A DNA stretch of 64,000 nt from Rosistilla carotiformis (lineage in GTDB: Bacteria > Planctomycetota > Planctomycetia > Pirellulales > Pirellulaceae). The notes under the pieces are model-generated. The model saw nothing but the letters and a program-made list of their open reading frames with translations. It was not told the DNA's origin and did not search any database. A program made the position numbers and the translations under genes. How positions within the stretch are numbered: the stretch's first letter is position 1; each line of letters begins with the position of its first letter. The DNA is taken from positions 5,867,411 to 5,931,410 of the forward strand of contig NZ_CP036348.1 of NCBI RefSeq assembly GCF_007753095.1. The letters are read 5' to 3'. Positions 40,642 through 48,526 of the stretch are shown here, piece after piece.

Positions 40642-41502
40642 ATGCGTACCACCCAAACAACACTCGCCTTGCTTTGGATCTGTTGTCTTACAACAGGCTT
40701 GGCTGGATGTACGCAGAACCCGCGATTGGCTTCCGGCGGCGCGGCCCCATGGCCCGGCGGGCAACCTGCAGCTGCGCTGGCCGCCGATCCAAATTCGCTG
40801 CAGGCCGCGCAAGCTCAGTTGGCCGATCTCGAACGCCGCGTCCGGCACCTGGACGATAACAACCGCCAACTGCATACACAACTCGCCCAAGCCGAACAGC
40901 AGTCGCAGGTTTACAAAGACGAAGTCAATCTGATGCGAACTCAGTTGGCCGAAGTGACCGGGCGGATGCAGGAGGCACACCTGGCCGCCGCCGACGCCCA
41001 GCAACAGTTCCAAGGGTTGCAAGCCTCCAGCCGCTTCCGTGGCGGAGCGACGATCACTCCGAACACCAACCTTCGCCAAGCCGCCAGCCAATTGAGTCTG
41101 GGCGGGCTGCCGGTCTCGTTCGAAAACGAAGCGATCCGGATTCGCGTTCCATCGGACCAGTTGTTCCAGCGCAATTCGGCGCAGATCGCTGGCAACGCCG
41201 CCGCATTGCTCGATCCCATCGCGGCCGCAATTCAGCAGAATTTCCCACGCCAAAAGATTGGCATCGAAGGCTACACCGACGACCAGCAGTTGTATGGCGG
41301 AATGTATGGCAGCAACCATCAACTCTCCGCCGCCCAAGCATCGGCGGTCTTCGAGCATCTGACGCGACGCAACAATCTGCCGCCGCAGCAATTGTTCACG
41401 CTCGCGCAAGGATCCAATTACCCTCGCGGCGACAATGCGACAGCTGTCGGCCGCGCGGCCAACCGCCGCGTCGAAATCGTCATCTATCCCGAGACGTTCT
41501 AA
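40642..41502 (+). CDS. OmpA-like lipoprotein with coiled coil
   Basis: This 286-residue protein starts with a lipoprotein signal (MRTTQTTLALLWICCLTTGL, then AGC, Cys at about residue 23). A coiled coil follows (about 55-125: LQAAQAQLADLERRVRHLDD), then an OmpA/MotB-type peptidoglycan-binding domain with QKIGIEGYTDDQQLYGG, HQLSAAQASAVFEHLTRRNN and the end NRRVEIVIYPE. It likely tethers a membrane to the wall. The ATG at 40642 is selected because the signal peptide begins there; the frame is open from 40489. It is divergent from coaE. Confidence 0.9.
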   Translation: MRTTQTTLALLWICCLTTGLAGCTQNPRLASGGAAPWPGGQPAAALAADPNSLQAAQAQLADLERRVRHLDDNNRQLHTQLAQAEQQSQVYKDEVNLMRTQLAEVTGRMQEAHLAAADAQQQFQGLQASSRFRGGATITPNTNLRQAASQLSLGGLPVSFENEAIRIRVPSDQLFQRNSAQIAGNAAALLDPIAAAIQQNFPRQKIGIEGYTDDQQLYGGMYGSNHQLSAAQASAVFEHLTRRNNLPPQQLFTLAQGSNYPRGDNATAVGRAANRRVEIVIYPETF

Positions 41503-41621
41503 TTTCGTCGGTTTGGGTAAGATTTGCGGTATCCGCTGGACTTGGCTAACATCGCTATCGGGGATCGAGATTTTTCGATTCTGGATTCCTACCGTCCGTT
41601 CCACGTACCAAGAGAAAAACC

Positions 41622-42083
41622 ATGCGCTCTTCCAATCCTGTCTTTTGCGTTCTGTTAGCCGTTGCCGCACTCACCAGCTTCGCCAATGCAGCTGACGACA
41701 CGCTTGCGACCAAGAAGTGCAAGTGCCCCGTTGCCGGGACCGAGTTCACCGTCGGCGACGCGGCTGCATCGACCCAGTATAAGGATGCGAAGGTCTACTT
41801 CTGCTGCCCTGGCTGCATGAAGCGATTTGTCGCCGATCAAAAGAAATTCGAAGCCAAAGCGAACTTGCAATTGTTCGTCACCGGCCAAGCCAAGCAGGTC
41901 CATTGCCCGATCGCTGGCCGCGATGCGAACCCCGATCAATCGGTCACCGTCGACAACCACAAAGTTGCGTTCTGCTGTGGCGGCTGCAAAGGCAAAGCAG
42001 CGGCAGCCGAAGGGGACGCTCAGCTGGAAATGCTGTTCGGTGAAAAAGCGTTCAAGACCGGCTTTGAAATCGTCAAGAAGTAA
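41622..42083 (+). CDS. Secreted Cys-rich protein with duplicated metal-site-like motif
   Basis: This 153-residue protein has a signal peptide (VFCVLLAVAALTSFANA). The mature part contains two similar halves: KKCKCPVAGTEFTVG with VYFCCPGCMKRFVADQ, and VHCPIAGRDANPDQS with VAFCCGGCKGKAAAAE. Each half pairs a CPxAG with a FCCxGC, resembling TRASH/YHS-type metal-binding treble clefts. A metal-handling or thiol-redox role in the periplasm is likely, the exact metal unknown. An intrinsic terminator follows the gene. Confidence 0.8.
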   Translation: MRSSNPVFCVLLAVAALTSFANAADDTLATKKCKCPVAGTEFTVGDAAASTQYKDAKVYFCCPGCMKRFVADQKKFEAKANLQLFVTGQAKQVHCPIAGRDANPDQSVTVDNHKVAFCCGGCKGKAAAAEGDAQLEMLFGEKAFKTGFEIVKK

Positions 42084-42145
42084 CGCCAGCTGACGTTGCC
42101 ACCGGCCGTCGATCGTTCCGCGACGACGCCTTCGATTTATCGACA

Positions 42146-42176
42146 CGCGGTCCCACCAAAACGGGCCGCGTTTTTT
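42146..42176 (+). terminator. Intrinsic terminator of the Cys-rich protein gene
   Basis: CGCGG-T-CCC pairs with GGGCCGCG (one bulged T), closing a loop of ACCAAAAC, and is followed directly by six T residues. It lies about 60 bp after the stop codon. The convergent methyltransferase gene ends at the same place. Confidence 0.8.
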
Positions 42177-43422
42177 ATGGCCGGATCGCCAGGATCGCTC
42201 CGCAATACGAACCGATTCGGCTGGCCAGCAGCGTCAGTTTTCTGCCCTCTCGCCGCCCCAGCTTCTTGATGATCGTCGGCGGCTTCCAATCGAGGCCGCG
42301 GATCTTCACTTCGGTCACGCACCCGTCGAGCGCAGCGACCGCTTGGCGGAGCTTTTTCATATCGGCCACGCCGTGCCAGAGGACTTCAAACGGCTGAGCC
42401 AACGCGTCAACATCGCTTTGTGGTGCGGTGAAAAATCCGGCCGGTCCACCGAGCGAACGCAAGCCTTTGGCCGCCGCATACGACTCGCTCAATCCCGCCG
42501 CCCGAACCGCCGGATCGAGGTCGAAGGCAAACGCTTCGCAGGTGTCGGTTTCATCGCACTGCTGCAGTTGGTCGACGGCAAAACTTGTCGCCGAATCGTC
42601 TCCGGTGACAACGGTCGCTCGGATCGTTCCAGGCGGACTCGCCTCCCCGAGCCACAGCACTTGCTGGCGACAGCTGCCGCGATGGCTGATCCATTCACGC
42701 TCTCCCAGCTCGTGACACTCCTCGGGCAACTGGGTCGCTGGAGCGAGTTTGATCGACGCGCCGGCAACTTGTTTTGCGACCGGCATCCAATCGTCCAACG
42801 GCGGTTGCAGGTAATCGCAGTGCGTCGCTCGGCTGGTCTCCGAGGTGTTGGATTCACTGCGGCGATCGGGATCGAGGTTCAGCCAGGCAGCGGCAGGGGG
42901 ATGATGAGCGAAGACGTCGTCGCAGATTACCGTCGACCGATATTCAACGGGCTCGTTGTCGCTGGCCGCTTGTTGGTCGCGGTGCACGCCCAGATTGTGC
43001 CTCGCCATTTCAGCGATCTTGGGATCGCGGTCGATCGCCGTCAGCGGGCCGCGGTCGCTCAGTGGCATCGCTTCGCCGCCAACGCCACAGCACCAGTCGA
43101 AGATCTCCAACCCGGCGGGAACTCGTCGCGACTTGTAGCGAGCGATAGCCCGATCGGTCGCTTGTTGGATCCCGCGGTCGGTCACCAGCCATGGGCCGGC
43201 GCCCCATTTGTCGATCGCCTTGCTACGCGCTGCCGCCGCGGACAGAACCGCTGCGGCGCGGTCGGGGCCGATCTTTTTTCGTAGCGCAGCGGTCCGGGCG
43301 ACGGTTGCCTGGCCGGCCGCCTCGGCGCGGTCGATCGCTTCGAGCGCCTCGGGAGAAGAAAGCCACGGGATGACCTGCGGATCGGGATCCGCGGACGCGG
43401 GGAGGTCGTGGCTGGAGGGCAT
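42175..43422 (-). CDS. SAM-dependent methyltransferase with THUMP-like C-terminal domain
   Basis: This 415-residue protein has a helical N-terminal part (EALEAIDRAEAAGQATVART), a class I Rossmann methyltransferase core with the SAM motif IFDWCCGVGGEAMPLSDRGP and acidic loop LTAIDRDPKIAEMARHN, an active-site-like AAWLNLDPDRR, and a C-terminal THUMP-like domain with EVKIRGLDWKPPTIIKKLGR. The family acts probably on RNA or a related substrate; this is not established. The ATG at 43422 (MPSSHDLPAS) is favoured over one 19 codons earlier. It is convergent with the Cys-rich protein gene. Confidence 0.87.
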   Translation of the reverse strand: MPSSHDLPASADPDPQVIPWLSSPEALEAIDRAEAAGQATVARTAALRKKIGPDRAAAVLSAAAARSKAIDKWGAGPWLVTDRGIQQATDRAIARYKSRRVPAGLEIFDWCCGVGGEAMPLSDRGPLTAIDRDPKIAEMARHNLGVHRDQQAASDNEPVEYRSTVICDDVFAHHPPAAAWLNLDPDRRSESNTSETSRATHCDYLQPPLDDWMPVAKQVAGASIKLAPATQLPEECHELGEREWISHRGSCRQQVLWLGEASPPGTIRATVVTGDDSATSFAVDQLQQCDETDTCEAFAFDLDPAVRAAGLSESYAAAKGLRSLGGPAGFFTAPQSDVDALAQPFEVLWHGVADMKKLRQAVAALDGCVTEVKIRGLDWKPPTIIKKLGRREGRKLTLLASRIGSYCGAILAIRP

Positions 43423-43783
43423 GTATTTTGTTGAGATCCGCGTCGCAGGCTTGGATGTTAAGAGGGGCCGATTGCGCAAAACGTGCCGGCAGCAAAAAAA
43501 AGGGTGAAGGTTTCTCGGTGGAGTTCCGATCTAGGTCACTGATGCCATGAGAGGGATCTCAATTTGGACAGGCTATGGATTTTAGCCGAGCTGGCAATCG
43601 AACTGTCCGCGCTACGCATTAGGATCCCCACAATCATGACACCCGACTTCTTTCACGCATGTCTTGGCATTGTTTTCACCGGCATTTGGGTCCTGATCGG
43701 CCAGATTCTCGTCGGTGACGCCTGATCGCTGCGTCCGGCTCCAAGAGCGACAGACGACAGCGATATCGTGGCTACGATCGAGA
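43423..43783. other. Intergenic region with one candidate micro-gene
   Basis: This 361-bp gap separates the methyltransferase gene from the SGNH/MsrB fusion gene on the same strand. Besides the 29-codon frame at 43636-43725 I see nothing of note; a 77-codon minus-strand frame (43612-43845) runs into the fusion gene and lacks family resemblance. Confidence 0.4.
43636..43725 (+). CDS. Candidate 29-residue membrane peptide
   Basis: The frame reads MTPDFFHACLGIVFTGIWVL then IGQILVGDA, an amphipathic start followed by a continuous hydrophobic helix of about 18 residues and a short acidic end. AGGAT lies about 10 bases upstream of the ATG. Hydrophobic helices of this length are uncommon by chance in this GC-rich sequence, but the frame is very short and no relative is recognised with certainty, so it is a candidate only. 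Confidence 0.35.
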   Translation: MTPDFFHACLGIVFTGIWVLIGQILVGDA

Positions 43784-45520
43784 CTAGGGCTTGGCGTCGG
43801 CCGGTGGCTTGACCACTGGCGGCAGTTCTTCATCCTCTTCGACAAACGCCATCGACAGCGAATTGACGCAGTGTCGTGTGTTCTTCTTGGTAAAGCCTTC
43901 GCCTAAGAAGACGTGTCCCAAGTGGCCGCCGCAGTTCTCGCACAGGATTTCCGTACGTCGTCCGTCGGCATCGACGCTGCGACGAACAGCCCCTTCGATT
44001 TCATCGTCGAAGCTCGGCCAGCCACAGTGACTCTCGAACTTGCTGTCGCTCTTGTACAACGCCGCGTTGCAACGGCGGCAGATGTAGGTCCCTTTCTTCT
44101 TGTTGTTTAACAGCGCCCCGGTCCCAGGACGCTCGGTCCCCTTGCGAACGATCACATATTCTTCTTCGGGGGTCAGTTTGTTAAAGCTCATCAACGTGGC
44201 TCCTTTGAATTGGTTGGCTTTGGGATCGCTGATTCGGATGCGACGATATTCCATCTGACCACGGTCTCCTTCGAGTCCGATCGGCCCCGAATCGGGGACC
44301 TTCATTTCGGCTTCGAGGACTTCGCCATTGCAGGTGCAGTGGGCCACGTTGCCGCGAACCGTCACGACAAGATCGTTCCATTGTTGTGGCTTGTAGTTTT
44401 TCAGATCCTTGTACGGACCGGCCAGCGGATAATCGCGGCATTGCAATTGGGGAGCGCGAATGAAGACGCCCGAATCGGCGTTGGGGGTCGCGCGGAATTG
44501 CAGCTTCAACGTAAAGTCGTCGCCGAACTCTTGGGTGGTCCACATTTGTTGACCTTTGCGACCTTCGGGGGGCGTCGTCACAACTAAGCGACCGTTGATC
44601 GCAACGTAACGTCCGTCGGTGCTGGCGGGGCCTTCAAAGCTAGCCAGAGGCTTGAGGGTTTTCCGTTGGCGATATCCCCAGCCCGAGAGGTCTTTGCCAT
44701 TGAATAGGCTGATAAATCCGGGTTCGACCTTGAAGTCGTCCGCTTCGGTTTCCAGGAAGCCAAGCGTCGCAAAGATCGGCCGGATCGCGTCGGCCCATTT
44801 TTGGTAGCCCTTGCCGTTGGGATGCAGCAGGTCGGGGAATTCCGATTTGGAAGCGTCGCCGTTTTCGTCGGCAAACAAGGTCCAGGTGTCGACGACGGTG
44901 ATCTGTTTGTCCCCTTTGACGGCCGCCTTATAGAGGTCGTTCACCTTGCGGATCTTGTCGGCGGGGCGGGCTTTGCTGGCCGAGCTGGGGAAGGTTTCGC
45001 ACAACACGATCGGCATCTTCGGATTGTGCTGCTTCAGCGCCGCGATGATCAATTCCAAATTGCTGGCGATCACCTCGGGGGCCGCTTGATCTTCGAGATC
45101 GTTGGTTCCGATCAGAATGACCACAGCCGCTGGATTGAGCGACAGAACATCTTCCTCCAGACGGATCAGCACGCCGCGGGTTGTGTCGCCGCTGATGCCT
45201 CGGTTGGCAACTTTCATTCCGGCGAAATAGTCGTTCAGTTTAGCGCCCCAGCCCTGAGTGATCGAATCGCCCAAGAAGACGACAGCCCCTTGATCCTGTT
45301 GAACCTGAGTTGCCCAGAGACTGCGGCGGCTTTCCCACAGCTTCTTGAACCAATCGGCGCGTCGCAGCGGTCCGGCGCCGGGCAGTCCCTCGTCGGTCGC
45401 CGGGATCGCAAATTCAGCGGTCGCCGCCGGTTGGGCGAAGCTGGTCGAACCCGCGACGGAAAGCAATGCAAACACAAACAGGCAGTTCACGGGGAACGTG
45501 CAACGGATCAAAGCTCGCAT
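43784..45520 (-). CDS. Secreted SGNH hydrolase / DUF1080 / MsrB triple fusion
   Basis: This 578-residue protein has a signal peptide ([19 protein letters not shown]) and three domains. SGNH/GDSL esterase (about 50-255): [37 protein letters not shown] and [12 protein letters not shown] carry the Ser, Gly, Asn and Asp/His blocks. DUF1080 (about 265-440): [13 protein letters not shown] to [10 protein letters not shown]. MsrB (about 445-560): two zinc CxxC pairs (CRRC, CENC), [13 protein letters not shown], and the catalytic region [12 protein letters not shown]. Start is ATG 45520; the frame is open upstream but without signal. It could de-esterify glycans, bind or cleave them, and repair oxidised methionine in the envelope. 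Confidence 0.9.
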   Translation of the reverse strand: MRALIRCTFPVNCLFVFALLSVAGSTSFAQPAATAEFAIPATDEGLPGAGPLRRADWFKKLWESRRSLWATQVQQDQGAVVFLGDSITQGWGAKLNDYFAGMKVANRGISGDTTRGVLIRLEEDVLSLNPAAVVILIGTNDLEDQAAPEVIASNLELIIAALKQHNPKMPIVLCETFPSSASKARPADKIRKVNDLYKAAVKGDKQITVVDTWTLFADENGDASKSEFPDLLHPNGKGYQKWADAIRPIFATLGFLETEADDFKVEPGFISLFNGKDLSGWGYRQRKTLKPLASFEGPASTDGRYVAINGRLVVTTPPEGRKGQQMWTTQEFGDDFTLKLQFRATPNADSGVFIRAPQLQCRDYPLAGPYKDLKNYKPQQWNDLVVTVRGNVAHCTCNGEVLEAEMKVPDSGPIGLEGDRGQMEYRRIRISDPKANQFKGATLMSFNKLTPEEEYVIVRKGTERPGTGALLNNKKKGTYICRRCNAALYKSDSKFESHCGWPSFDDEIEGAVRRSVDADGRRTEILCENCGGHLGHVFLGEGFTKKNTRHCVNSLSMAFVEEDEELPPVVKPPADAKP

Positions 45521-45944
45521 GGGATTCGGGATCTCCAATGAAACAGGTGGGGGCATGGGGGGATGTTGCCGTATTTCAAGACGCTCGGTTGGGGAAGGCC
45601 CAGCCACGGACGGTGCCGGGAAAGCGTCGGAGTGTCCTCATCGAAGCCACTCACGGTCTCACTAGGTTAGCACAAACCGACGGTCATTCCCACATAACGC
45701 TTCTCGCGGCAAACCGGCCGAGGGAAAGGTGTTTTGCGGCGCTGGCCTAGTTTCGGATCCTTGCCATCGGACCTACAATACCGCTCGCGGCTCGATGCCA
45801 ATTGTGGCTCGGATTGACACCATTGCGTCCTCTCAACCGGGCGTTTATGTCAACCCTGGCTACACAAGGTGTCGTCGCGACGGGCCCCGCATCAGGCGGT
45901 GCTTTGACAATCCATGGGCATCCCAATCTGGAGACCGACCGAAT
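45521..45944. other. Divergent intergenic region upstream of peroxiredoxin
   Basis: This 424-bp gap lies between the divergent fusion gene and the peroxiredoxin gene. The peroxiredoxin frame is open through its last ~215 bp but those codons do not resemble the family. A TTGACA at 45814-45819 has no acceptable -10 partner. No gene or repeat is visible. Confidence 0.4.
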
Positions 45945-46538
45945 ATGACACAGCTCGTTACCCACGAAGCGCCGAATTTCACCGCGCAGGCCGTGATGGC
46001 CGACGGATCGTTCAAATCGATCAGCCTGACCGATTATCGCGGCAAATACGTCGTGCTTTTCTTCTACCCATTGGACTTCACCTTTGTCTGCCCGACTGAA
46101 ATCATCGCGATGAGCGAAGCGGCCAAAGAGTTCGAAGCGCTCAACGTGCAACTGTTGGGCGTTTCGGTCGACAGCCACTTCTCGCACCTGGCGTGGCGTA
46201 ACACCCCCCGCGCTCAAGGCGGTTTGGGCGACATCCAATACCCATTGGTTGCCGATCTGAACAAGCAGATCGCTCGCGATTACGACGTCCTGTTGGACGG
46301 CGGCATCGCTTTGCGTGGTCTGTTCCTGATCGACAAGGACGGCGTTGTCCGTCACCAAGTCGTCAACGATCTGCCACTGGGACGTAGCGTCGACGAAGCG
46401 TTGCGAATGTGCAAAGCACTGCAATACTTCGAAGCTAACGGCGAAGTTTGCCCAGCCAACTGGACCGAAGGCGCTCGCACCATCAAGCCAGACGTCGACG
46501 CGAGCAAAGAGTTCTTCGGAGCAGAATACTCGGCGTAA
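45945..46538 (+). CDS. Typical 2-Cys peroxiredoxin (AhpC/Prx1 type)
   Basis: This 197-residue thiol peroxidase reduces hydrogen peroxide and organic peroxides in the cytoplasm. The peroxidatic Cys is in [20 protein letters not shown] and the resolving Cys in [35 protein letters not shown] and [20 protein letters not shown] are also diagnostic. The ATG at 45945 ([12 protein letters not shown]) has GGAG upstream; the frame is open further up but without resemblance. A perfect bidirectional-type terminator follows. No dedicated reductase is adjacent. Confidence 0.95.
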   Translation: MTQLVTHEAPNFTAQAVMADGSFKSISLTDYRGKYVVLFFYPLDFTFVCPTEIIAMSEAAKEFEALNVQLLGVSVDSHFSHLAWRNTPRAQGGLGDIQYPLVADLNKQIARDYDVLLDGGIALRGLFLIDKDGVVRHQVVNDLPLGRSVDEALRMCKALQYFEANGEVCPANWTEGARTIKPDVDASKEFFGAEYSA

Positions 46539-46576
46539 CGTCAGTGGAACGAACGCGTTCCGCTGAGCCAACCAAT

Positions 46577-46613
46577 AAAAAACCGCGAGTCGAATCCGAC
46601 TCGCGGTTTTTTT
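46577..46613. terminator. Strong bidirectional intrinsic terminator
   Basis: CCGCGAGTCG (46583-46592) and CGACTCGCGG (46597-46606) form a perfect 10-bp stem with a 4-base loop, flanked by AAAAAA on the left and TTTTTTT on the right. It can stop both the peroxiredoxin transcript and the convergent transcript ending at 46641. Confidence 0.93.
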
Positions 46614-46640
46614 ATGGAGTGTTGGCTCGTCCGGAGCGGT

Positions 46641-47426
46641 TCAGTTGAACAGCGAGGTCAGCAATCGGCCGACCGCTTCGTTGGAGGCATCCGAACGGAG
46701 CGAGGTCGAAGGGCGTCGGTCCGGTTTGCGCGATTCGTTCTCTTTGCGTTCGCCGCGTTCGCGGTCCAGGTTATGGCGAGGTTGGCCCGCGTCGCCTCGG
46801 TTGCGGTCGCGGTCGTTCGATGGACCTCGTGCATCGCCTTGGTCTCGGTTGTTCGAAGGACCACGCGCATCGCCTCGATCGCGGTTGTTGGAGGGGCCAC
46901 GCGAATCAAATCGGTCATGATCGCGGCCTTTGCCTGGGCTACGCGGTCCGTCCAGGCGAATCTCGACGCGATGCTGAGGGAAGGGGACCGTCGTCGGGGG
47001 CAGGATCACGCGTCCCACCCGATGGGAGTGGTGGTGGCTGTCCGCGAATGCGTGCGACAATCGCGAGTAGAGGTGATCGGCGTTGTACCAAACGCCCGCG
47101 GCACCGGGAAGCGAGCGGCAATCGTGCCCCAGCAGGCTGCGAACGCGGAAGTGCAGCGAACGCACGTCGTCGAACAGGCCGCGAGTTCGAGAGCGATACG
47201 GATCGCGGACAACCGCTTCGTAGAATTCGTGCGAAGCTTCGTCCAATCGACTGACATAACGGCTCAAGTAAGGCGAACTGTGGCGATCGTGCTTGATGTA
47301 ATCGGCCAGAACATGAACGGAACGGTGATAGTCGCGGGCGACCGATTCCAACCGGTGGTCGGCCTGTGCGGTGGTGGCGGCGGTGGACAGCAGGGCGATG
47401 GCGAGGGTTGCAGTCAAGTAACGCAT
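46641..47426 (-). CDS. Secreted His/Arg/Asp-rich protein with RGPSNNRD repeats
   Basis: I do not recognise this 261-residue protein. It has a signal peptide (MRYLTATLAIALLSTAATTA) and an ~150-residue helical part rich in His and Tyr (DYHRSVHVLADYIKHDRHSS, HAFADSHHHSHRVGRVILPP). A disordered C-terminal tail holds three near-repeats of RGPSNNRDRGDA and then Arg/Glu-rich sequence. The start has a good AAGGAAC. The His-rich segment could bind metal; the charged repeat could bind anionic polymers. Both are inference. Upstream lie two 15-bp direct repeats (47673-47707). Confidence 0.7.
   Translation of the reverse strand: MRYLTATLAIALLSTAATTAQADHRLESVARDYHRSVHVLADYIKHDRHSSPYLSRYVSRLDEASHEFYEAVVRDPYRSRTRGLFDDVRSLHFRVRSLLGHDCRSLPGAAGVWYNADHLYSRLSHAFADSHHHSHRVGRVILPPTTVPFPQHRVEIRLDGPRSPGKGRDHDRFDSRGPSNNRDRGDARGPSNNRDQGDARGPSNDRDRNRGDAGQPRHNLDRERGERKENESRKPDRRPSTSLRSDASNEAVGRLLTSLFN
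46794..46905 (-). repeat. 30- to 36-bp in-frame tandem repeats (RGPSNNRD type)
   Basis: Three imperfect units encode RGPSNNRDRGDA, RGPSNNRDQGDA and RGPSNDRDRNRGDA. The units differ by point changes and one 6-bp insertion. Confidence 0.75.
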
Positions 47427-47672
47427 CTTCGTGTTCCTTGGGGAGGGAGCCGGGATGGCTCAGGGTCGGCGATCGTTTGGCTGTCGCCGCAATCGTTGCG
47501 GTGCCATGCTTGGCGACAGCAGGCCGCCATCAAAGCGGCCTGATAGATTGGTATCGCAGGGAGCGTGCCAAACCGCCGGGGACGACCGCCAAGACGACGC
47601 TAAGTCGCTGTGCAACAATAGGTTGCGTTCGGTTGCAGACGACACAATGAAGAGTTGCCCAACGCGGCAAAG

Positions 47673-47707
47673 TGTCGTCACATTGACACTGATGTCGTCA
47701 GATTGAC
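47673..47707. repeat. Paired 15-bp direct repeat, 20-bp period
   Basis: TGTCGTCACATTGAC (47673-47687) recurs as TGTCGTCAGATTGAC (47693-47707), 14 of 15 bases identical, with starts 20 bp apart (two helical turns). The pair lies just beyond the stop of the response regulator and about 250 bp upstream of the secreted His-rich gene. Confidence 0.6.
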
Positions 47708-47708
47708 G

Positions 47709-48125
47709 TCATTCGGGACGATCGGCGCCACGAGATTCGGCTTGCCAGCCGTAGCGTTTGGCGAGCAGATGGGTGACGACGCTGGAGATCTCACGGATTT
47801 TCAGCGGTTTAGGGATCACCGAGACATCCTCCAGCTTGCTTGCCGCGTCGCAGATCGCTTCGTCCAGGGCAGCCGACATCAGGATGCAGGGGAGGGAGAG
47901 CCCCGAGGCACGCATTCGCGTGAGCGCTTCGATTCCGCTCAATCGGGGCATGTGGACGTCGAAGAGCGCCAAGTGGACTTGGTGGCGGCTGATGATGTCC
48001 AGAGCCTCTTCGCCATCTTCGGCCAGATACATCTCAAAGTCGAACCGATCCAACACGCTTCGCAGCGTTTCTCGAAACGCGCGATCGTCGTCGGTAATCA
48101 ATAGGTTGGGCTTCGTCAGTTTCAT
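47709..48125 (-). CDS. Single-domain response regulator
   Basis: This 138-residue protein is a bare receiver: acidic residues in LLITDDDRAFRETL, phospho-acceptor Asp in LALFDVHMPRLSG, Ser/Thr position in CILMSAALDEAIC, and Lys in VIPKPLKIREI. No output domain follows; the last 25 residues are a helix and short tail. The ATG at 48125 (MKLTKPNLLITDD) is the natural start, although the frame is open to 48332. No histidine kinase is adjacent, so its partner must be elsewhere. It is divergent from the sdh operon. Confidence 0.88.
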   Translation of the reverse strand: MKLTKPNLLITDDDRAFRETLRSVLDRFDFEMYLAEDGEEALDIISRHQVHLALFDVHMPRLSGIEALTRMRASGLSLPCILMSAALDEAICDAASKLEDVSVIPKPLKIREISSVVTHLLAKRYGWQAESRGADRPE

Positions 48126-48435
48126 CACACGGGCCTCTGGGGCAAATTGCCTCATCCGACAGGAAATTTCCTGCCAAGTTGTCAGGCAATCGATGGCATC
48201 CACAGGTTGTAGCAAATTCGAGACCAAGCGGTCTCGTAACGCTTGCACCACGCGGGTCTTGTTTATTATGGCTGATAAATCGTTGCCGCGTCCGGGTAAC
48301 TTACACAGATTGCCAAATCGTCGCAGCCGCATTCTTGCGCTTTTCTTCCATGGGGCGATGTGATTAGGCTAGCAATTTGGGTTGGGGGAATCCACCAACC
48401 ACGCTTGCGGCCTGCCGTAGCAACCTTAAACTATC

Positions 48436-48465
48436 CCGAAAGTTACGCACGATTGCGACTTTCGG
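48436..48465 (+). promoter_or_regulatory. Stable hairpin in the region upstream of sdhC
   Basis: CCGAAAGT (48436-48443) pairs perfectly with ACTTTCGG (48458-48465); inside it CGCA (48446-48449) pairs with TGCG (48454-48457), leaving a two-base bulge (TA) and a four-base loop. It ends about 60 bp before the sdhC start. It could be a leader structure or operator. The rest of the 48126-48526 gap shows no gene. Confidence 0.55.
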
Positions 48466-48499
48466 TTAGACCCACCGAGACTTTACCTCACCATCAGCG

Positions 48500-48514
48500 C
48501 CCTCTAATGAGGGG
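48500..48514 (+). promoter_or_regulatory. Hairpin overlapping the sdhC ribosome-binding site
   Basis: CCCTC (48500-48504) pairs with GAGGG (48509-48513) around a TAAT loop. The GAGGGG is the best ribosome-binding site for the GTG at 48527, 12 bases downstream, so the hairpin could mask it. Confidence 0.5.
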
Positions 48515-48526
48515 TAGGTATGTTCT

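Noticed and set aside
43612-43845. 77-codon minus-strand frame downstream of the fusion gene start region
   Set aside because: It overlaps the MsrB end of the fusion gene in another frame and lacks coding character.
45814-45842. TTGACA-type promoter for the peroxiredoxin gene
   Set aside because: The -35 match is perfect but the sequence at -10 distance (CCGGGC) is unsuitable.
47488-47506. Sigma-54-like TGGCACC...TTGCG on the minus strand
   Set aside because: GG and GC are separated by 13 bases instead of 10, so sigma-54 could not use it in that form.
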